Positions 8,800 to 17,861 are shown, counted from the stretch's first letter. The stretch: 23,400 nt of DNA from Chara braunii (GCA_003427395.1 BFEA01000289.1:443714-467113), one strand, 5' to 3'. The notes: generated from the sequence alone by a model not told the origin. Numbers and translations: made by a program.

Positions 8800-9247
8800 T
8801 GTCGCGCGCATCGGTTCCCGCCTTTTTCACAAAAGGCGAGAGTCCTCCCGACCATGTCACGCAGGAGTAAACAAAACCATCAAGAGGCAACTTAGGGACC
8901 ATGCAAAAATAACCCCGCGAACCGCCCTTTTTTGCCTAACCAGGCTCTGAATCGCGCTGCTTAGCAGTCGAGCGCTATTATTTGAAGTAGGATAGGTTTA
9001 GTTTTAGCATTTCCACAGTCGCGCCTCCCTGCGGCTCTGCTAAAAAATGTCGAATACTAACATTACTCTCATGCGCCGCAGGTGCCCGGACTAAGGTTCA
9101 AAAAAGGTTTGTCTCACGGTCATAGGCCAGCCTGAATAGCTTATGGCAAACATCAGTCTCATCAGGTTCCTCAATTCAACGAAAAAGTTCATCGTCTGAC
9201 GTCTAAAATCCTTGGCAAATACCCTTGTCAGGGTATTTGCTCCGACA
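8800..9247 (-). repeat. 5' LTR of the non-autonomous element
   Basis: Homologous to 5537-5969, with about 20 extra bases near 8958-8980. On the minus strand it starts TGTCGGAGCAAATACCC and ends GCGCGACA. It interrupts the RNase H reading frame of the host element; the open frame 9091-9366 runs from RNase H into this LTR. Confidence 0.9.
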
Positions 9248-9593
9248 ACGCGTTGGCGAATGTCGAAGTCGTAGTCTTGCAGCCTCACTGCCCACCTTCC
9301 GAAAGTTCCAGTATAATCCACGTTGTTTCGTAACGACAACAACGGGTGATGATCCGTCATGAGCACAAACTTCTGACCGTGGAGATACGCTCATCCTTGC
9401 ACGCCTCGTAGTTTGATTGCGCCCAACTCAGTGTCTTCAAGGAGTACTCAATAACGTGCTCCTTCCTGTCTGCTCCCTGCTCAGTCAGCACCGCCGATAT
9501 CGCCTGCGGCTGCCAGTCGGTGTGCAGAGCAAACGGCCTTGTCGGATCCGGGCGTGCCAGGATGGGCAAGGTGGTTAGGACCTTTTTTAGCAC
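9248..9593 (-). pseudogene. RNase H N-terminal part, deleted and interrupted
   Basis: RNase H degrades the RNA strand during reverse transcription. Seen on the minus strand: RPFALHTDWQPQAISAVLTE with the first catalytic Asp, EYSLKTLSWAQSNYEACKDE, then TDHHPLL and FGRWAVRLQDYDFDIRQR. Between CKDE and HGQKFVLMTDHHP about 20 residues normally present (the ECLAVVW...YL stretch) are missing and the frame shifts, so a small deletion occurred near 9385. After DFDIRQR the sequence enters the LTR at 9247. Confidence 0.9.
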
Positions 9594-9599
9594 AGGAAA

Positions 9600-10489
9600 A
9601 GTCGCCTAGCAATCCGACGTCCAGACCAATTGTTCTTCCTTCTTTAACAAATTTGTCAGAGGCTTAGCGACTCAGGCAAATCCCAGAATGAATCATCGAT
9701 AGCAAGACGTTAGCCCTACGAAAGCTCAAACTTGAGTGAGGGTGACCGGAGTTGGGGCCTCTTGTACGACTGCTACCTTCCTTGGATCCAGCTTAAGGCC
9801 ATCCACCGTGACGATGTACCCCAAGAAGGAAATTTCTGACAGGAAGAACTCGCTTTCCTCCAAAGGCACTTTGACCCCTGCGTCTTTCAGTGAATGCAAG
9901 ACCCACTCAACGTGTTCCACATGGTACTCGTGTGTTTTGGAAAAGACCAAGATATCGTTCATATACACAATCACACAAAAAATTATTAGGGGCTGGGTCA
10001 GGTGGGTCTTGTTAACGAACTCCGCGAAGGCCATATTCATGACCCGTTGGAAGGTTGCGGGGGCGTTGCATATTCTCATGGGACATCTGATCCACTGCCA
10101 CGTGCCTTCGAATAAGACGAAAGTCGTTTTGGGCATGTCATCCGGTCGGACCACGACATAGTGGAAACCATGTCGGATATCGAACTTAAAACTCGGCCGG
10201 AACCAATGGCGTCCAAGAGATCATCGATACGGGGCAATGGATAGACATCGTTGGTGGTGATAGCGTTTAATTTTCGATAGTCAATACAGACGGGGACTGT
10301 CCTATTTCGTTTCGGCACGAGGACCACAGGGAACGACCAGGGGCCGAGGGAGGGTTCCCATCCAAGACGCTCGAACTCCCGTACCCTATCCAAGGCTAGT
10401 TGTCGTTCCTTTAATGAATAGTGGTACGGTCGACAGTGTATCGGGGCGTGATCCCCGGTATCAATCGTGTACTCTATCAAGTGCATCAA
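9600..10489 (-). pseudogene. reverse transcriptase (Ty3/gypsy), catalytic residue lost
   Basis: Copies element RNA into DNA. Fingers and palm motifs are clear: SFPVVLVPKRNRTVPVCIDY, RKLNAITTNDVYPLPRIDDL, then FKFDIRHGFHYV (first catalytic Asp) and NAPATFQRVMN. The active-site box reads VYMNDILVFSK, so the first Asp of YxDD is Asn (AAC at about 9956), which should abolish activity. FFLSEISFLGYIV follows. A single T appears lost from a T run near 10183, shifting frame between VLSS and the FKFD segment. A TAG interrupts the thumb (VWTSDC then stop then ATFPVLKK, about 9608). Confidence 0.93.
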
Positions 10490-11044
10490 CCCTATGTCGT
10501 GATCCCGGATATTGACCGCCTGGGGGTAAGCCCATATTACCGCAAGAAGGAGGCGTCAATATTCGTCAGGTACATGGGCAGGTAATTGAATGTCGATGGT
10601 CCCACTAGGAAGGGAAACCGTCGATGTGACAGTTGGAACCCTGGCGGTTTCCTCCAACGAGGCGCCGAACAAGGAGTTGTCAGTTTTTACTGAGAGTACG
10701 GTGGCTATGAGTTGACTATCCGCCAGGCTTATCGGTTCTCTTTCCGTTTCGCTTTCGCCATCGAGTTCGGCTTCGGCCGAGGGTTCTACTGGAAATGCCT
10801 GTAGTAGTTCCCTCAGACCCCATGCATGTTCAGGGGTCCTGGGCTGAAACGCTACCCTCTCTTCCAGAAGCAAGGCAGCCTTGGCGTCTTTAAGTAGGGG
10901 TCGCGAAGGTTTAAAGGACGGATCACATAGCCTCCTTAGTTCAGTAAATCTCTCCGGGAGGGGGTCCGTTCTGAGATATAGGGACGCAGGGGTTTCCGAG
11001 AAATTGACTATCCACGACACCTCTAGCAAAGGCTCCCCTTTCAC
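10490..11044 (-). pseudogene. pol linker between protease and reverse transcriptase
   Basis: An open frame of 162 codons (11044-10556) with acidic and Ser/Thr-rich composition and no recognised domain, for example EPSAEAELDGESETEREPI. It joins the protease to the reverse transcriptase (DTGDHAPIHCRPYHYS begins the latter). Confidence 0.6.
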
Positions 11045-11122
11045 GGTACAGGAGAATATTTGGGACCAACTAGACTCGCTTTGGATAGCCTCAGTGGATT
11101 CCCGCCACCGGGGCTGGCGGAA

Positions 11123-11689
11123 TCAGTCTTGAATTTTCATCAGATATCGGCCGGGTTCGTCCGAATCCTCGGTTTCTATTGTGGACCTTTCTTCACCCAT
11201 CGACAACCATCGAATCATGTTGATTATGCGGACCTCAGTGGAAATGTGAGGGGCTGGTTGTGTGCGTACACGCACGACCAGCCTCATTGGTATCGTTTGA
11301 GGTTTGGGGTGGGCCGATGTGAGCACTACCTTAGAATTGTCAAAATGCATTCGTGCTCCTACCGCCACCTGCCACGGGATTCCTACCAGCACATCATATG
11401 CCTGCACATCCAATAAAATCGCGCCACATAGACAATGCACCCGTCCGACCTGTATAGGTACATTCGTAACTCACCCTTTATAGTGAATGTTGTCCTCTGT
11501 AGCAGATACGTACAATTCATCAGGACGGAGGGGCTGAACCTGTCCCTCCTGCCCCAAGCGCTTCATTAAACCCCAAGAGATAGCTACTGCCGACGATCCA
11601 GAATCAAGGATGGCGGACGAGGAACTTCCCCATACCTCGCAGTTAAACTCGACACTCTTCCAGGTAATCGGGTAGGCCCGAAGGAACAC
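11123..11689 (-). pseudogene. retropepsin-like aspartic protease
   Basis: The protease would cleave the gag-pol polyprotein. The catalytic motif is AILDSGSSAVAISWGLMKRLG (Asp-Ser-Gly form of D[ST]G). The second conserved block AYDVLVGIPWQVAVGARMHF matches the D-V-[IL]-[LV]-G end of the fold. A TGA (11471) splits the two blocks and another (11123) follows. Both are in the same frame, so CGA-to-TGA change is a likely cause. Confidence 0.8.
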
Positions 11690-11827
11690 CTCAGGCTTCT
11701 CCGACGGTGGATCTGTGGCTTGGATTATTCAAACACGGTTTGCCTCGTGAGTTCTTGAGGTCGACGGTTGTGCCTCGGCAACCGCCGACTGATCGTTTAT
11801 CTCTAACTTCTTGCCGCTTCGGCTTTC

Positions 11828-12064
11828 CTAAAACCGACGCCAGTTCTTTAGGCATCGCTCAATCAGTTTTTCATTGGCTGCCTCTGAAATGGTCAGAAGG
11901 TAGGGGATAGGTACAGGGATTCGTAGGTCTAAGGCTTTCATGGCATCCAATACATCGATTTGGTCGTCCTTGTACTCGTGACCTAGCGTCATGAGGTTTT
12001 TGAACCCGGGTCTCCAAGGTCCAAGATCGCTTTCCTCGGTAATCCGTTGGATATGACATATCAC
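11828..12064 (-). pseudogene. gag-pol linker fragment
   Basis: A 78-codon frame (for example NLMTLGHEYKDDQIDVLDAM) between the zinc knuckle and the protease, bounded by in-frame stops. It has no recognised domain and is kept because it is collinear with gag-pol. Confidence 0.5.
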
Positions 12065-12249
12065 TCAAATGGTCACGGGTTCGAGCATGGTCGCCGCCAT
12101 GTACTCGTCGGGCCCGATCTCGGCGGCCGCTGGGGCCACCATTTTAGTCATCCCAGTGTCGATAACAACAGCCACCCTTCCCTGTCCTGCAGTGGTCAGG
12201 GCCGCCAATAGGATTTGAGAAGGTCCAGCAGACCCTACTTGGGCCCGTT

Positions 12250-13199
12250 GTTTCGGGCAATCTTTTGCGAGGTGGCCCGACTGGTTATAGTTGTAACATC
12301 AGAGGGGCTGAGTGGCCACTGCCAAGGCGGGTCGTGGCATAGGTGACCCAGCCGCCATGGCCACTTGTTGCCTTTGAGCCGCCGTCGCTCTTTGCCTCTG
12401 TAATCCCTGGACAAACTCGGTCAAGGGTGCCACCACCGTAACGAGTTGTGCGGCTACCTCCTTCATTGATAGTTCTTCCACGTCCCGACCTCCTTGCGTC
12501 TGAAAAGGGCGCCTGGAGGCCGAGGAGGAGGACGGTGCTCTTCGGTCCGGATTTTTCTTGGCCATCCCTAATCCGAAACGATCCTCGAACATCCGAGCCG
12601 TAGCGGAGTAGCTATTGCGTCGGACGCCAGATGGATCATCTTCGTCTGATTCCGAATCCAAACCCACATCGTAGTTCTCCTTTCTATACTTGATAGCATA
12701 CTGAATTAGCTTGGTCAAGGTGTGTTCAATCGGGTTACATTTCTTACGGATCTTTTTCTGCAAGCGAGAGTCAAATAATCCCCTGACGAAATTCGTTCAT
12801 GTCATCTTCTCGTCAACCCCGGAGCGTTCAGCCAGGTAGGTGAATCGCTCCGCGTACCGCAAGGGTTTCATGGAGTTGTTGTGTATATTCTTTGATAAAG
12901 CACAGACACTGCCCCGACGCGATGTGATCAAAGCGTTCAAGGAATTTCTTCTGGAAGGTTGGCCAATTGGTATAGAGATTTTGTCCATACCACTTAAACG
13001 TGGTCCCGACTAACCTTTCCGGAATCCGTTCTCGACGCAACTGGTTCATCCAACCCTGGGCCTTCAGGGCAGCCAGCTAGGTGCGTGAGTCTGTTTCATC
13101 TTCGGAGAAGATGGGAACTTCCGAAGGAAGAGGAACGAAGTACAAGGGGTGGTTGGCCAATCCCCCATGATTGTCCACTCCCTGTCCTGGTTCGGCCAT
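12250..13199 (-). pseudogene. gag with decayed CCHC zinc knuckle
   Basis: Gag forms the particle that packages element RNA. The likely start is ATG 13199 (MAEPGQGVDN), in a good context. A TAG at 13077-13079 interrupts the frame before GWMNQLRRERIPERLVGTTF and NWPTFQKKFLERFD, the retrotransposon gag core. A frameshift near 12900 and TGA at 12797 follow, then LQKKIRKKCNPIEHTLTKLI and a variable Ser/Gln-rich tail. The zinc knuckle reads CYNYNQSGHLAKDC: the second Cys of C-x2-C-x4-H-x4-C has become Tyr (TGT to TAT). A TGA stands directly before it (12299). Confidence 0.88.
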
Positions 13200-13372
13200 G
13201 GCGCGGGGTTGATTTTGAACCCGCCCCTTTGCTTGGTTATGATTGACGCTCGAGGGGCGGCGGCGCCTGGGCGCCAGCCTATCCTGGAATAAACCAAAAA
13301 GTTCAAAAATAATAAGGTTGTTCAACAAAATTTACATTCGTCCCAAGGAAACCTCGGAGTCGAAACAAATCA

Positions 13373-13384
13373 GCTCTGATACAA
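13373..13384 (-). promoter_or_regulatory. primer-binding site, initiator tRNA-Met type
   Basis: The minus strand reads TTGTATCAGAGC, one base off the canonical TGGTATCAGAGC. It lies about 175 bases upstream of the gag start, as expected just inside the 5' LTR of the gypsy element. Confidence 0.8.
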
Positions 13385-13387
13385 ACC

Positions 13388-14029
13388 TCACACCTCACGA
13401 GGCGTTCCGTACTACGAACGCCGATCAGAGTAGTTGGGGGTGTGGCCGAGGATTTTTGGGCGGTCGGGTTGAATCGCCCGGGTGAAACGGGGGATTCTTG
13501 TTTCAAGTCGAGAGTTGCCTTTTGGGGGTTCGAGCCGTTGTTGAGGGCAAGGGACGGGGAGAAAGCTCATTCTGGAGCAACCATCAATGAAAAGGGAAAC
13601 AATCAAAAAAGAAAGAAAGAAAAAGACGAGGAACGAAGTTTTTCCGTTTTCAGGGGCGCCTGGTTCACGCGGACCTTGGGGTGGTTGGTTCGGAATAGGG
13701 AAGTTTTAGGCCTCGGTGTCAGATTCATCGAGCCCGCGCGGACATCCTGGAGTGGGGTCGCCGAGGGGGGGGTGGGTCGAGGGAACCCAAGTTTGAAAGT
13801 TAGCCGGGAGCGCGCCCTCGTTGTCGAAGAGTTATGGGAACCGAGTTGCACCTTCGTATCCCAGGACTAGTCTCCGCCAGGAACACGAATCCCCCTGACG
13901 ACACCAGTGGTAGTTAAACCGAGGCCGCCACGTGGCATGGACCGTGGACCAGGGCAACACCGTGAGATCGGTGTAGGGCAGTATCAGGGGAGGGGAGGAG
14001 AACCGATCAATCGATACAAAACCACTCCC
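13388..14029 (-). repeat. presumed 5' LTR of the gypsy element (outer limit unresolved)
   Basis: Position next to the PBS makes this stretch the 5' LTR, or part of it. The TG...CA ends could not be fixed and no second copy is present in the window. Open frames here are short and lack known domains. Confidence 0.45.
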
Positions 14030-14106
14030 TTGTGTAACACTCCGTACGACGTACGGGGGGGGTAGCGTACGGTCATACGTACGGCCGTATGTACATCCCC
14101 GTACCG

Positions 14107-14137
<31 letters not shown>

Positions 14138-14335
14138 GTTTTTTTTTAATCTCAAATTTGGTAGCGAATTTCAATATGACCCTGAGACAAAAGTGTTTCA
14201 GTTTATTTTTCTGCATAACATTTTTTTTTTTCGATTTTTTTGAATTTTTTTGTTTTTGCTTTTTTTCGTACATACGGCCCATACGACCACATGAGCCCGT
14301 ACGTACGGCCCGTATTCGTACTGGGGTCTACATAG
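14030..14335. mobile_element. possible hAT-like element rich in CGTACG
   Basis: The flanks CCACTCCC (14022-14029) and CTACTCCC (14336-14343) form an 8-bp duplication with one mismatch. The ends are weak inverted repeats (12 of 19 match; the right end read inward begins CTATGTAGACC, similar to the 7178 element). CGTACG/TACGGCC words cluster at both ends, with a poly(A) run at about 14107-14136 and T runs to the right. This is the same layout as the two elements at 7.2-8.4 kb, but the boundary evidence is weaker. Confidence 0.5.
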
Positions 14336-14343
14336 CTACTCCC

Positions 14344-14567
14344 TCCGATGTGGCATGCCCTAGTGGGGTTATGCGGGCGGATCTTCTCGGTTCATCGCAG
14401 GGCGCTTTGCACGTCCTCGTCGCAGTACACACTATCGTCATCTGCGATCGGGAATGATGACAACACATTGCGAGAAACCGATACAAAGGTTGAGCACGGG
14501 CAAGGGCCCACGCTCACGTTCGCAGGGACGAGCGCTGGCTCCATACAAAGATCAATAAAACCAGCCT

Positions 14568-14570
<3 letters not shown>
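14344..14570. other. no gene seen
   Basis: Mixed-composition sequence with short open frames only; nothing recognised on either strand. Confidence 0.5.

Positions 14571-14627
<57 letters not shown>
14571..14627. repeat. (TC)n microsatellite
   Basis: About 28 TC units. Open frames across it read Arg-Glu repeats and are not genes. Confidence 0.98.
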
Positions 14628-14629
<2 letters not shown>

Positions 14630-15338
14630 GTTAACCCGAATGCTAAGTCGAGGATCCGGGGTTTTGTTGAGTCGCGGAGATATCAACCGCGTCGTGGAGA
14701 CGCGACCGAATGATCTCTCCGGTTGAGTGTAAATTGCGGGGCAACGCCCACCTGCTTCGCCCGGATCCCGAGCGGCGCATGAAGGGAGAGAGAGGGAAGA
14801 GGTTGGCACCAGTCCCACGCATACACGCGGTGTTAAGAGCGGAAAAGGGATCGGGGAAGGGAGGAGGGACCAACACACTTGTGCATCCATATAGACGGTC
14901 GACACCCAGCAATCCCCACCAACACGCTTGTAAGCGCACACACACACACATACTCATCCAGCCCTCCTGGACAATGAGACATTCAACATCCATAGACTCT
15001 CGTACCAGAGCATGCATACAACAGAATACCCATGCATCGGGACCTTGCACACATTACACTGGGACAAAGCAGCAATGGAGATAAAAGCGAGTTCCTTAGT
15101 ATGCAGAATTTCTCACACGGCTGGCCGCCCTGGGCCCAGCCCCTAGTCCCTCAGAACCTCTGTCAACCATAGCCACAAGGCCCTGCCGCTGCTGGCGTCC
15201 TATCTCCACCACCACTCAGTCCCTCCGACTGTCTTACACCAAGTCTATCGCTAAGCTCGCCCCACGTCGTCCTTCCGCCCGTCACTTAGGCTCGTCAAGC
15301 CTGTTCGACGCTGCGGACCTCGCGCATCATTGCAGCCG
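14628..15338. other. unassigned region, no gene supported
   Basis: GC-rich sequence with overlapping frames on both strands of up to about 135 codons. None shows a recognised domain or a clear coding bias. Confidence 0.5.
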
Positions 15339-15716
15339 AGATGAAAGAGAGGGAGAGGAAGGGCCTGCGAGAATTTATAGCACAGAAGGCGGCGGGGTGT
15401 CAGCGTGTGGTGCGGGTAGCACGGGGTGTAGATNAGATGAAAGAGAGGGAGAGGAAGGGCCTGCGAGAATTTATAGCACAGAAGGCGGCGGGGTGTCAGC
15501 GTGTGGTGCGGGTAGCACGGGGTGTAGATGAGCAGGACAAAAGAAAAGGCCAAGGTTCCAGAAGGATCGAAGCAGCCAAGATGAAAGAGAGGGAGAGGAA
15601 GGGCCTGCGAGAATTTATAGCACAGAAGGCGGCGGGGTGTCAGCGTGTGGTGCGGGTAGCATGGGGTGTAGATGAGCAGGACAAAAGAAAAGGACAAGGT
15701 TCCAGAAGGATCGAAG
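15339..15716. repeat. 144-bp tandem repeat, with one N at 15434
   Basis: A unit beginning AGATGAAAGAGAGGGAG starts at 15339, 15435 and 15579. The second and third copies are 144 bp apart and differ at a few bases, so a real tandem repeat exists. The first copy is cut at base 95 by the N, and its 95 bases are identical to the start of the second, so its true length is unknown. The unit is 48 codons, which keeps a frame open on both strands. On the minus strand each copy contains CTATAAAT followed about 20-30 bases later by a pyrimidine-rich stretch, so it could be a duplicated core promoter reading leftwards; this is inference. Confidence 0.8.
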
Positions 15717-16359
15717 GATGCGAGTCGAGCGTTCTGTGTGATTGGGGTGGTTGTTCAAGTGGTGCGTGCTTCCCGCTTCCACCACATTGATCCGACCATC
15801 TCAATCACATAGCCAATCGTTCGCGATGATGGGTAAGGAGAGGATCGGACTTCGTTCGAGGGAAGACAAAAAGGCATGCAAGAAGGGAGTGCGCGTCAAG
15901 AAGGGAAGATGGCGTGGGGATGCCAAGAGGGGGAATGGGTTTACGCGGCGTGCAAAAATTTGAAAAACAGTCGCGCGTGCAAAAATCAAAATTCCCCCCC
16001 GCCCCATACTAACTCCTAACTGTTTCTTGAATTTCTCGGCACGGTTGCTAACCCACCAAGCGAGAAAGTCATGAGGGGCAGTTCTGAAAAAGAAAAATAA
16101 GCTTCTGTTCCGTCCCTCTTTTCCTTTCAAGAAGGAAAAAGAAAAGAAAAATAAAACCCCGTTCTTCCCAATCACCTAGAACCCGCACTTCGAGAGGCTT
16201 ACATGGGATTTTCCCTCAAGGGTACGGGAAGCCGCTGAGTATGGATCCTGGCTTATCACAGGCTGGGCGACAAAGGGCCCAGCCCTCTATCAGATCTGTT
16301 ATGATGGAGCATTCAGCGAGCTGTCGCTCCTAATGTTAGTATTGTAACCTGTTGACTGC

Positions 16360-16363
<4 letters not shown>
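15717..16363. other. no gene seen
   Basis: Short open frames only; purine-rich at 15830-15930 and 16085-16155. Nothing recognised. Confidence 0.5.
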
Positions 16364-16435
<72 letters not shown>

Positions 16436-16436
16436 N

Positions 16437-16508
<72 letters not shown>
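16364..16508. repeat. (GA)n microsatellite with one N at 16436
   Basis: A pure GA repeat of about 144 bp interrupted by a single N. The real length cannot be known from this assembly. Confidence 0.98.
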
Positions 16509-16510
<2 letters not shown>

Positions 16511-16739
16511 CCGGTGTAGGTAAACTGAAAATTAATTGGGCCCCTTTGGAAGTTGGCACGTATAAGGGTATGTTGAAAAGTTGAACTGGTACACAGTAGG
16601 GTTATATTGCAAAGATGGTCCGTCCAACTGGGCGAAGGACATTTTCAATTTTTTTTTAATTGTCAGAAGGGTATTCCTCTCTTCGGACATCTTTAGGGGA
16701 CATATTCAACTCTAAGGGGTATAACACAAATTTCCCCTG

Positions 16740-16774
16740 CCTTGCGCAGGGGCCATGGTAATCTTCTCTGCATC
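16740..16774 (-). pseudogene. U6 snRNA fragment
   Basis: The minus strand reads GATGCAGAGAAGATTACCAT and then GGCCCCTGCGCAAGG, matching the conserved centre of U6 (ACAGAGA box region) at about 33 of 35 positions. It is followed on the plus strand by GGCTTTCAGTG and a long T run. It has neither U6 end and no promoter, so it is a truncated copy. Confidence 0.85.
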
Positions 16775-16792
16775 TGTTGGCTTTCAGTGTTT

Positions 16793-16824
16793 TTTTGTTT
16801 TTTTTTTTTTTTTTTTTTTTTTTT
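16793..16824. repeat. poly(T) tract
   Basis: An almost pure T run next to the U6 fragment. On the minus strand it would be a poly(A) stretch, as in retroposed copies. Confidence 0.9.
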
Positions 16825-17338
16825 CACTGACGTAACAATTTCATTCCAATGAGACCACCGGGGCCCGGGAACACACCCCTACATATCAACCTGGTACAGT
16901 CCTGCTGAGGCCACTACTCAGCTTAGGCTCCTGGAAACCGGGTCCAGTGTCCCTTCAAGGAATCTCCAAAAATAAAAAATTGTAAAGCAATCCTGTGACA
17001 ATGTAGTATCCTTCCTGCACTAGAATACACCGGCATGTTTTTGGGAGCGAAACACTATTAGCAAAGGCTACGAGCTATAGACTGCAAGTCTCAAAACTGC
17101 GCAAGGCAATTCGTGAAAATTTTCCCAATTTAACCCCAAAGTTATTTCCGAAGGCGAGCTCAATTCTTAGAAACAATTCATTATAAAATTCAACCCAAGT
17201 ACGTACTAAATTTAAAACCAGAGGTATTAATATTGTCTACAGAAAGTGCAAATCTACAAATTCTCAAACTAAAGGAGCACTCTCAACGACTAAGAGCTAG
17301 GAAGAAAATCAAACATTAGGGTTATCCTCTCGTCCTTA
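16825..17338. other. no gene seen
   Basis: Mixed sequence becoming AT-rich after 16970; no domain or RNA motif recognised. It may be 3' flank of the minus-strand frame at 17339-17743. Confidence 0.5.
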
Positions 17339-17743
17339 CTATCCAAAACGCTGCGAAGAGCCTTTGTTGCCTAGACGAGTTTCCCACCACGCACCCAGTG
17401 GATACAACTCTAGTTTGCTCTTTACCGGGACTCCCGTATCATCCCAATCCCTGAGAACCACCCTAATCACTGCAACCATACCCCAAGCTCCGAGGACATC
17501 AAGAATCTGTGAGTGGTCATAACCTCTGAAGAAATCCAACATCAAACACAACTCCCAAGTCCTATCCTCGGCGTTTAAAACGTGAGCAACACTGTCACTC
17601 CAAGCAAGGTTATGGATGACAATTGTCTCACCCTTCACACCCGGGGAACGTTCCCACCACCACAAATGAGTCTCCCACTCCCACAGATGGCGCCGCCCCC
17701 GGTAGAACTTCCGGGCTTTTTCGACAATCAATCTTCCTAGCAA
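17339..17743 (-). CDS. unrecognised Trp-rich protein or terminal exon, partly duplicated
   Basis: A 134-codon minus-strand frame that I do not recognise. It is rich in Trp and charged residues (HLWEWETHLWWWERS near residue 20, then IVIHNLAWSDSVAHVLNAED, and LELYPLGAWWETRLGNKGSS near the end). Composition is even and looks coding. A second, decayed copy of the last ~50 codons lies about 540 bp to the right, so this is one member of a small local family. ATG 17743 may be internal to a longer spliced gene. No signal peptide or membrane segment is evident. Confidence 0.45.
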   Translation of the reverse strand: MLGRLIVEKARKFYRGRRHLWEWETHLWWWERSPGVKGETIVIHNLAWSDSVAHVLNAEDRTWELCLMLDFFRGYDHSQILDVLGAWGMVAVIRVVLRDWDDTGVPVKSKLELYPLGAWWETRLGNKGSSQRFG

Positions 17744-17861
17744 TTACAAATTATCAAAGTAAAGGAGCACAAATGCAAAGCTGAAACCGTTCCAAATATC
17801 TACTACGTAAACAACTCTAAGGGGACAATCTCAATGGCAAAACCCTGGGAAGGACGAATAA

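Larger units (their letters stand above)
5537..9247 (-). mobile_element. non-autonomous LTR retrotransposon inserted in the gypsy pol
   Basis: Two direct repeats of 433 and 448 bp (5537-5969 and 8800-9247) both begin TGTCG and end CGACA, the TG...CA form of LTRs. A primer-binding site adjoins the inner side of the right LTR on the minus strand, which fixes the orientation: the right copy is the 5' LTR. The internal 2.8 kb has no retroelement ORF; it is AT-rich and carries two nested DNA elements. It lies exactly inside the RNase H coding sequence of the larger element. The LTRs differ at many positions (roughly 85% identical by eye) and by a ~20-bp indel near 8958, so the insertion is old. 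No 5-bp target duplication is recognisable (AATGT left, ACGCG right). Size and lack of coding suggest a LARD/TRIM-like element. Confidence 0.88.
1865..13386 (-). mobile_element. decayed Ty3/gypsy-like LTR retrotransposon (internal region)
   Basis: On the minus strand the order is: PBS (13373-13384), gag, protease, reverse transcriptase, RNase H, PHD-like segment, integrase and an extra ORF. Reverse transcriptase before integrase is the Ty3/gypsy order. About 7.8 kb belongs to the element once the 3.7-kb insertion at 5537-9247 is subtracted. The coding regions carry many in-frame stops (mostly TGA and TAG), several frameshifts, one small RNase H deletion and changed catalytic residues, so the copy is dead. 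The 5' LTR should begin to the right of 13388. I could not find a matching 3' LTR left of 1865, so the outer limits are unknown. No chromodomain is seen after the integrase. Confidence 0.9.

Noticed and set aside
5860-9180. CTGATGAG words on the minus strand of both LTRs as further hammerheads
   Set aside because: No GAAA follows at a suitable distance and no stem II or cleavage triplet can be fitted.
5532-9252. Target-site duplication for the inserted LTR element
   Set aside because: Flanking pentamers are AATGT and ACGCG. Shifting the boundaries by one or two bases does not yield a match, so none is claimed.
9736-10161. 141-codon plus-strand frame
   Set aside because: It is the antisense shadow of the reverse transcriptase, whose motifs are unmistakable on the minus strand.
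13388-14040. Exact 5' LTR of the gypsy element ending at TGTAACA near 14039
   Set aside because: The inner end next to the PBS lacks a matching CA and no second LTR copy is in the window. The same bases also fit the end of the CGTACG-rich element.
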